A DNA stretch of 64,000 nt from the NCBI GenBank assembly GCA_937873495.1, contig CALMXZ010000011.1:186001-250000 (forward strand), written 5' to 3'. The stretch's first letter is position 1. Each line of letters opens with the position of its first letter. Of this stretch, positions 59,300 through 64,000 are shown one piece after another. The stretch is from an uncultured Trueperaceae bacterium (GTDB lineage: Bacteria > Deinococcota > Deinococci > Deinococcales > Trueperaceae). Made by a program: the position numbers and the translations under genes. Below the pieces are notes generated by a model. That model worked only from the letters and a program-made list of their open reading frames with translations. It did no database searches and was not told where the DNA came from.

Positions 59300-59614
59300 A
59301 TGGTCAAGATCCGCCTGATGCGCATGGGCTCCATGAAGAACCCGCACTACCGACTCGTCGTGGTCGACGGCCGTACCAAGCGTAGCGGCGACTACATCGA
59401 GCAGATCGGCTACTACGACCCGCGCGAGACCACGTCCGACAACCTGCGCGTCGACGCCGAGCGCGCCAAGCACTGGATGGGGCTGGGCGCCCAGCCGACC
59501 GACACCGCGCTGCGTCTGCTCCAGAAGTCCGGTGTCGAGCTCCCCAACGCGCTCGAAGCCAAGCGCCGCAACTCGTACGTCAAGCGCGAAGAGGCCAACC
59601 AAGCCCGAGCCTGA
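59300..59614 (+). CDS. rpsP: 30S ribosomal protein S16
   Basis: A 104-aa protein beginning [25 protein letters not shown], with [10 protein letters not shown] and a C-terminal tail typical of S16, which stabilises the 30S central and 5' domains. AAGAGGAG precedes the ATG. The longer open frame upstream is not used. Confidence 0.97.
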   Translation: MVKIRLMRMGSMKNPHYRLVVVDGRTKRSGDYIEQIGYYDPRETTSDNLRVDAERAKHWMGLGAQPTDTALRLLQKSGVELPNALEAKRRNSYVKREEANQARA

Positions 59615-59646
59615 ACCTACGCCCTCGCCAGGGCCCTGGAGGCGGC

Positions 59647-59877
59647 ATGCCCCTCGACCTCGTCACCTTCGTACTGCAGAACCTCGTAGCCGAGCCGGAG
59701 CGCCTCGAGGTGAACGCCACCTCGGACGGGCGCAACGTCCACATCGACGTCACGTGCGCACCCGACGACGTCGGGCGCATCATCGGCCGCGGGGGGCGCG
59801 TCATCAACGCGGTCAGGACCTTGGCGCGCGCCGCCGCGGACGGCCGCCAGCGGGTCGAAGTGCAGCTCTTGGAGTGA
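59647..59877 (+). CDS. khpA: KH-domain RNA-binding protein (KhpA-like)
   Basis: A 76-aa protein with a single KH domain, including GRIIGRGGRVINAVRTLARA with the GxxG loop. It lies between rpsP and rimM, its usual place. KhpA-type proteins bind RNA and in other bacteria pair with KhpB/Jag. Confidence 0.93.
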   Translation: MPLDLVTFVLQNLVAEPERLEVNATSDGRNVHIDVTCAPDDVGRIIGRGGRVINAVRTLARAAADGRQRVEVQLLE

Positions 59878-59887
59878 CGCGTCAGGC

Positions 59888-60505
59888 GTGGCTCCCGTGA
59901 GCATCGATCCGACGGCCAAAGAACCACCAAGCGGTTACACGTACTGCGGCCAGTTGGGACGCACGTTCCAGTTGGACGGGGCGTTGCGTTGGCACGTCGC
60001 CGCCGCCCTGGCGGACGCGGCCGACGATCGTGCCGCTGGGGCCAAGCGCCCACCGCTCGCCCTCAGGGCGGTCGGAGAAGCCGGCGTCGTCTTCGTCACG
60101 GGCCTCGGTGAGGTACGGGTGCGCGCGGCTCGCCTCGCGAGCGCGGGGGGGCCTCCCCTGCTGCTGCTCGAAGGGGTGCGCGACCGCACGGCGGCCCAAC
60201 GGCTCGTGAACGCCGAGGTCTGGCTCGACCCGGCGCGGTTGACGCGCGACCTGGCGGCGGAGCTCGAGCTCGCCGTCTCGACGCCGGACGAAGAGAGCGC
60301 CCTCGTCGGCCTCCCCGTCCTGGTGGACGGGCTCGTGGTGGGCGAGGTCAGCGGCGCGGACCTCTCCGGGCCTAACGCCGTCGCCTCCGTCGCCCTCGCG
60401 GCCGGTAGGGCGGCCCTCGTCCCCCTGGCGGCCCCGTACGTGCGGGTCACGGGAGAGGCCGTCGTGCTCACCGACCCGCCCGCCGGGCTGCTCGACCCCG
60501 GCTGA
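59888..60505 (+). CDS. rimM: Ribosome maturation factor RimM
   Basis: A 205-aa protein. RimM assists 30S assembly, contacting S19 near the 16S 3' domain. The N-terminal domain has TYCGQLGRTFQLDGALRWHV in place of the more usual IGxxHGLxGE motif, with VRDRTAAQRLVNAEVW; the C-terminal PRC barrel has ALVGLPVLVDGLVVGEV and ALVPLAAPYVRV. Divergent, but the order with trmD supports it. The start GTG at 59888 could instead be 59897. Confidence 0.9.
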   Translation: MAPVSIDPTAKEPPSGYTYCGQLGRTFQLDGALRWHVAAALADAADDRAAGAKRPPLALRAVGEAGVVFVTGLGEVRVRAARLASAGGPPLLLLEGVRDRTAAQRLVNAEVWLDPARLTRDLAAELELAVSTPDEESALVGLPVLVDGLVVGEVSGADLSGPNAVASVALAAGRAALVPLAAPYVRVTGEAVVLTDPPAGLLDPG

Positions 60506-60516
60506 GCGCGACCGGC

Positions 60517-61260
60517 GTGCGCTTCACGGTCTACACGCTGTTCGGATCGCTCGTCGAGCCGTACCTGCACGAGGCCCTGCTCGGCAAAGCCATCGCGGCC
60601 GGGCGCCTCGAGGTCGTGCTGCGCGACCTGCGCCGCTTCGCCGGCAACCGCACCAACCGCGTGGACGACGCGCCTTACGGCGGCGGAGCCGGCATGGTCA
60701 TGCGCGTCGACGTCGCCGCGCAAGCGCTCGACGAGCTGGCCTCGGACGAACCGCCGCCCGACGAGACGGTCCTACTCACCCCCGCCGGCGAGCCACTCAC
60801 GCAGAGGCTGGTGGAGCGCTTCGCCGGCCTGGAGCACGTGGCCCTCATCGCCGGGCGCTACGAGGGGTTCGACGCACGGGTCGAGCAGCTCGTCACCCGC
60901 CAGGTGTCCATAGGCGACTACGTGCTCATGGGGGGCGAACTGCCGGCCCTCGTGCTGCTCGAAGCGACGGCCAGGCTCCTACCCGAGGTGCTCGGCGACG
61001 CTGAGAGCCACAGGCAGGACTCCTTCAGCTCCGGGCTGCTCGACTACCCCGAGTACACGCGACCGCCGAGCTACCGCGGCCTCGACGTGCCCGAGGTGCT
61101 CCTCTCCGGCCACCACGGGCGCGTGGCGGAGTGGCGGAGGCGCGAGGCCATGCTGCGCACCTTCCTCCGGCGGCCCGACCTACTGGAGAGCGCGCCCCTC
61201 ACCGAGGAGGAGCGCGCTCTGGTAGACCGTTGGAAGTCCGGCGCCGCGCCGGAGGAGTGA
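60517..61260 (+). CDS. trmD: tRNA (guanine-37-N1) methyltransferase TrmD
   Basis: A 247-aa SPOUT methyltransferase. It has RFTVYTLFGSLVEPYL, DDAPYGGGAGMVMRVD, the trefoil-knot SAM site LIAGRYEGFDARVEQLV and SIGDYVLMGGELPALVLLEA, and DYPEYTRPPSYRG near the C-terminus. It methylates G37 to prevent frameshifting. GTG start, 12 bp after rimM. Confidence 0.97.
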   Translation: MRFTVYTLFGSLVEPYLHEALLGKAIAAGRLEVVLRDLRRFAGNRTNRVDDAPYGGGAGMVMRVDVAAQALDELASDEPPPDETVLLTPAGEPLTQRLVERFAGLEHVALIAGRYEGFDARVEQLVTRQVSIGDYVLMGGELPALVLLEATARLLPEVLGDAESHRQDSFSSGLLDYPEYTRPPSYRGLDVPEVLLSGHHGRVAEWRRREAMLRTFLRRPDLLESAPLTEEERALVDRWKSGAAPEE

Positions 61261-61269
61261 GCCCCCGGC

Positions 61270-61782
61270 TCAGTTCGCCTTGAGCTTGTCGATGGCGAGC
61301 TGGGTGATGTCGAGGTCGTCGTCGGAGTAGACGACGAGGCGCTGGTTGGCTGCCTCGACGCGGTCCATCACGATCGTGTAGCCGTTCTCCTTGGCGAGCG
61401 CGGTGATGGCGGCGTTGGCGGCGGCTACGGCGGGGGCGGCGGCCGCGTTGATCTCGTTCAGGTAGCGCGTCTGCACGGCCGAGAGGGTGGAGCGCAGGGT
61501 GGCGTACCGTTCGCTCTCGTCCGGCGTGAGGGTCTGGCCGGCGCCGACCTTGGCTTCGAGCACGCTGATGCTGTCGGTGAGCTCCTTGACCTCCGCCTCC
61601 GCCTGGTTGCGGATGGCGTCGACCTGGGCGCCGGACGGGTGGGCGCGGATCACGGCCTGCGAATCGATGAACACGACCTTCGTCTGACGCGCCTGGGCGC
61701 TCAGGGTGGAGGAGAGACCGTTCGCAAGGAGTAGTGCGGCCATGGCCGCCACGGCAAGCCCGATCAGGGTGAGTCTTCTCAT
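61270..61782 (-). CDS. OmpH/Skp-like periplasmic chaperone
   Basis: A 170-aa protein with a signal peptide (RLTLIGLAVAAMAALLLANG) and a mature part starting TKVVFIDSQAVIRAHP. A long alpha-helical coiled middle and the terminal ENGYTIVMDRVEAANQRLVVYS are family features. Skp-like proteins hold outer-membrane proteins during transit, which fits a diderm host. It is convergent with trmD. Confidence 0.88.
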   Translation of the reverse strand: MRRLTLIGLAVAAMAALLLANGLSSTLSAQARQTKVVFIDSQAVIRAHPSGAQVDAIRNQAEAEVKELTDSISVLEAKVGAGQTLTPDESERYATLRSTLSAVQTRYLNEINAAAAPAVAAANAAITALAKENGYTIVMDRVEAANQRLVVYSDDDLDITQLAIDKLKAN

Positions 61783-61886
61783 AGCGGGTGGCAGCTTACC
61801 ACCGCGATGATGAGAACGCCTCCGAGGCTAGCTCCCGTGCAGAACGACACCTTCACACTCCCAACCCCGCTCGCGACGAGCCGGCC

Positions 61887-63056
61887 GTGACGGACCCGAG
61901 CGGTACCCTCTTCGCCGTCTTGGCCGCGCTCATCGGGAGCCTCATCGGCTCGTTCGGCAACGTGGTCGTGTGGCGGCTGCCCCGCGGCGAGTCCGTGGCC
62001 TTCCCCCCGAGCCACTGCCCGCGCTGCGATCACCGGCTCGGGCCGCTCGAGCTCGTCCCCGTGCTCTCGTGGCTCGCGCTCAGGGGCCGCTGCCGCCACT
62101 GCGGCGCGCCCATCTCACCGCGCTACCCGCTCGTCGAGGCTCTCATGGCCGCCGTCTTCCTCGCCGTCGCGTTGGTGTGGCCGCCCCTCACCTCCGGGCT
62201 CGCCTTCCTGCCCCTCTGGATCGTCCTCGCCATGCTCATCATGGCGGCGCTGATAGACCTCGATCACTACATCCTGCCGGACGCCCTCACGCTGCCGGCG
62301 GTGGCCCTCGGCGTACTCGGCGCGTTCGTCACCCGCGAGACCCTGACGAGCGCGGCGCCCGACCTCCCCACGCCCGCCGCCGCCCTCGTCGGCGCGCTGG
62401 CCGGCGCCGGGGTACTCGCCCTGATAAACCGGGTCGGCGCGCTCGTGCTGAGGCGCTTCGCGGACACCAAGGAGCGCCTCTTCCCCGTCAGCCTCGACCA
62501 GGTCAACGTCGCGGCCGTCGTAGGGGCCCTGGCCGGGCCGTGGTGGGGCGTCGCCGCCGGAGCCGCCGGCGTGCTCGTCAACCTCCTGGCGCGGCGGACG
62601 GTGCGCCTGCCGGAGCCGCTCGCCTACGGGCTCTGGGCTGTCGCCCTGGTCCTCTCGACGACCACCTTCACGGTCCCGACGGTGACCGCCGTCGGCGGGA
62701 GCGTGCTGGCCGCGGGCGCCTGGGCCCTCATCGGCGCCGCCTACTGGTGGATCCACGACCTGGTCAAGCCGGACCCAACCGCCGAGCAGGCGGAGGACGA
62801 TCAGGAGCCCGTGGCGATGGGCTTCGGCGACGTCAAGCTCGCCGCCGCGCTCGGCGCGCTGTTGGGGTGGGAGAAGCTCCTCGTGTGCGTGCTGTTCGCC
62901 GTCGTGCTCGGCGCCCTGTTCGGCGTGATCGGGCGGCTGGCGGGCGGCAAGCGCGTCATCCCGTTCGGACCCTACCTCCTCGCGGGAGGCCTCGCCGCGC
63001 TCTTCTTCGGCGACGCGACCATCCGCTGGTACCTGGGCATGCTCGGCGTCGGCTGA
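61887..63056 (+). CDS. Prepilin peptidase / N-methyltransferase with enlarged middle region
   Basis: A 389-aa polytopic membrane protein that cleaves and methylates type IV prepilins. The N-terminal methylase half has GSFGNVVVWRLPRGES and two CxxC pairs (CPRCDHRLG, CRHCGAPIS). The catalytic aspartates lie in ALIDLDHYILPDALTLP and GFGDVKLAAALGAL. About 130 extra residues with further helices separate these two motifs compared with the usual length of about 250 aa. The GTG at 61887 is favoured; frames to 61788 lack homology. Confidence 0.9.
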   Translation: MTDPSGTLFAVLAALIGSLIGSFGNVVVWRLPRGESVAFPPSHCPRCDHRLGPLELVPVLSWLALRGRCRHCGAPISPRYPLVEALMAAVFLAVALVWPPLTSGLAFLPLWIVLAMLIMAALIDLDHYILPDALTLPAVALGVLGAFVTRETLTSAAPDLPTPAAALVGALAGAGVLALINRVGALVLRRFADTKERLFPVSLDQVNVAAVVGALAGPWWGVAAGAAGVLVNLLARRTVRLPEPLAYGLWAVALVLSTTTFTVPTVTAVGGSVLAAGAWALIGAAYWWIHDLVKPDPTAEQAEDDQEPVAMGFGDVKLAAALGALLGWEKLLVCVLFAVVLGALFGVIGRLAGGKRVIPFGPYLLAGGLAALFFGDATIRWYLGMLGVG

Positions 63057-63145
63057 CGAGCCGCGTAGCCGCGCGCGCGATCACGCCCGCGCGTCCAGAC
63101 CGTCCTTCCAGAGCGACACCCGATGCTATATGGTGGTCCGCGTCG

Positions 63146-63179
63146 GACGCGCCCCACGCGTTCGGCGCGCCCCACGCGT
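63146..63179. repeat. Two near-identical 16-bp repeats in the argF leader
   Basis: GACGCGCCCCACGCGT (63146-63161) and GGCGCGCCCCACGCGT (63164-63179) differ at one base and are 18 bp apart, just upstream of argF. They could be a regulator site or chance GC-rich repetition. Confidence 0.35.
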
Positions 63180-63205
63180 GAAACGAGCGGCGCGATTGGA
63201 GTGGA

Positions 63206-64000
63206 ATGGAGCCAACACGTCTTCCGAGCTTGGCAGGCAAGGACTTCTTGTCTCTCGCCGACCTGACCAAGGAGGAGTTCGCCGGCCTGATCGCCAGCGC
63301 CATCCAGCTCAAGGTCGACTGGCGGCGCGGCGTGCGACCGGCACCCATGCAGCACAAGACGTTGGCCATGTTCTTCGAGAAGCAGTCGCTCAGGACGCGA
63401 ACCACCTTCGACGTCGCGATGGCGCAGCTCGGCGGCCACTCCGTCCTGCTGAGCCAGGACTACATCGGCATGGGCGTGCGCGAGACAGTCAGGGACGTAG
63501 CCAACAACCTCAGCCGCTGGGTAGACGGCATCATGGCCCGCACTTACGAGCATGGCAAGCTCCTCGACCTCGCCGAGCACGCCACGGTTCCCGTCATCAA
63601 CGGCCTCTCCGACTACCTGCACCCATGCCAGCTGGTGGCCGACTACATCTCGTTGACCGAGACGTTCGGCAGCCTCGCGGGCCTAAAGCTCACGTACGTC
63701 GGCGACGGCAACAACGTCGCCAACTCCCACGTGAACGCGGCCGCGCTCGCCGGCGTGCACCTGACCGTCGCGTGCCCGCCGGGCTACGAGCCCGACGCCG
63801 GGGTGCTCGCCGCGGCGCGTGAGCGCGGCGGTTCGATCACCATCTCGCACGACCCCCGCGCGGCCGTCAGGGGCGCGGACGCGCTCTACACGGACGTCTG
63901 GATCTCGATGGGGATGGAGGAGGACACGGCGCGCCGCAAGCGCGACTTCGCCGGGTACACCATCACCCCGGAGTGGTTCGCCGACCTCGCCCACCGCGGG
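63206..64000 (+). CDS. argF: Ornithine carbamoyltransferase ArgF, N-terminal part
   Basis: 265 codons are inside the window and the frame is still open at the edge. The carbamoyl-phosphate site reads FFEKQSLRTRTTFDVAMAQL (Ser-x-Arg-Thr-Arg motif), followed by INGLSDYLHPCQLVADYISL with the HPCQ motif and LTYVGDGNNVANSHVNAAAL. These identify an ornithine rather than aspartate carbamoyltransferase, forming citrulline in arginine synthesis. GGAG precedes the ATG at 63206. Confidence 0.96.
   Translation, partial: MEPTRLPSLAGKDFLSLADLTKEEFAGLIASAIQLKVDWRRGVRPAPMQHKTLAMFFEKQSLRTRTTFDVAMAQLGGHSVLLSQDYIGMGVRETVRDVANNLSRWVDGIMARTYEHGKLLDLAEHATVPVINGLSDYLHPCQLVADYISLTETFGSLAGLKLTYVGDGNNVANSHVNAAALAGVHLTVACPPGYEPDAGVLAAARERGGSITISHDPRAAVRGADALYTDVWISMGMEEDTARRKRDFAGYTITPEWFADLAHRG

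Noticed and set aside
1-64000. Possibility that the window is an assembly chimera of two organisms
   Set aside because: The element ends recombine on paper to give a perfect tRNA-Arg with CCA on one side and an in-frame recombinase on the other, which chance joining would not produce.

Overview
The window is a high-GC bacterial chromosome segment carrying one large foreign insertion. The two flanks (1-4807 and 52861-64000) are ordinary housekeeping DNA: the 5' end of a class II ribonucleotide reductase, purH, a membrane-anchored PpiC/SurA-type foldase and tRNA-Arg(CCG) on the left; GerMN protein, malic enzyme, TPR protein, ffh-rpsP-KH-rimM-trmD, an OmpH/Skp-like protein, prepilin peptidase and argF on the right. 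A cobalamin-dependent RNR, an OmpH protein and type IV pilus machinery together suggest a Deinococcota-like host (Truepera-type would fit). That assignment is an inference from gene content.

Between the flanks (about 4808-52860, 48 kb) lies an integrative and conjugative element whose proteins look actinobacterial: large serine recombinase, DUF4913, SSB, TraG/VirD4 coupling protein, VirB4-like ATPase, SCO6880-family protein, TrbL/VirB6-like protein, two DUF6112 (VirB2-like) proteins, M23 peptidase, ParB-like protein, DUF2637, primase-polymerase, ArdC-like antirestriction protein and a TrwC/MobF relaxase-helicase. It sits exactly at the 3' end of tRNA-Arg. Joining the two host flanks across the shared 5-bp core GCACC recreates an intact tRNA with an encoded CCA tail. 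This identifies both att sites and argues against an assembly chimera.

The most striking point is that the recombinase gene is cut by its own att site. In the integrated form its last codons run antisense through the tRNA. Joining the element ends in silico (attP) continues the same reading frame, without a shift, into the double helix-turn-helix ORF at the other end of the element. The excised circle would therefore encode a recombinase of about 711 aa with a C-terminal DNA-binding extension that the integrated copy lacks.

The element is a mosaic. (a) 16.8-24.1 kb: an IS1380 copy with 18-bp inverted repeats and a 5-bp target duplication inside a small transfer-operon ORF; merA/merR with a MerR-type operator; and a three-gene module (zinc-ribbon recombinase-like protein, XRE regulator, tyrosine recombinase) beside a pair of 37-bp recombinase-type sites. 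(b) 31.9-38.9 kb: an IS21-family copy, an AraC regulator, a frameshifted DUF3817 gene, an MFS exporter with TetR repressor and operator, and a truncated ctaA abutting a truncated cytosine methyltransferase. (c) 43.0-47.0 kb: an HTH/ParB-like/Dam methylase operon and an AlbA-domain protein, a plausible defence or anti-defence island. (d) 48.46-51.84 kb: a RIT element (three overlapping tyrosine recombinase genes between 87-bp inverted repeats) that splits a small membrane-protein gene. Two genes (DUF3817 and dprA) carry the same kind of frameshift, six G/C where five restore the frame.
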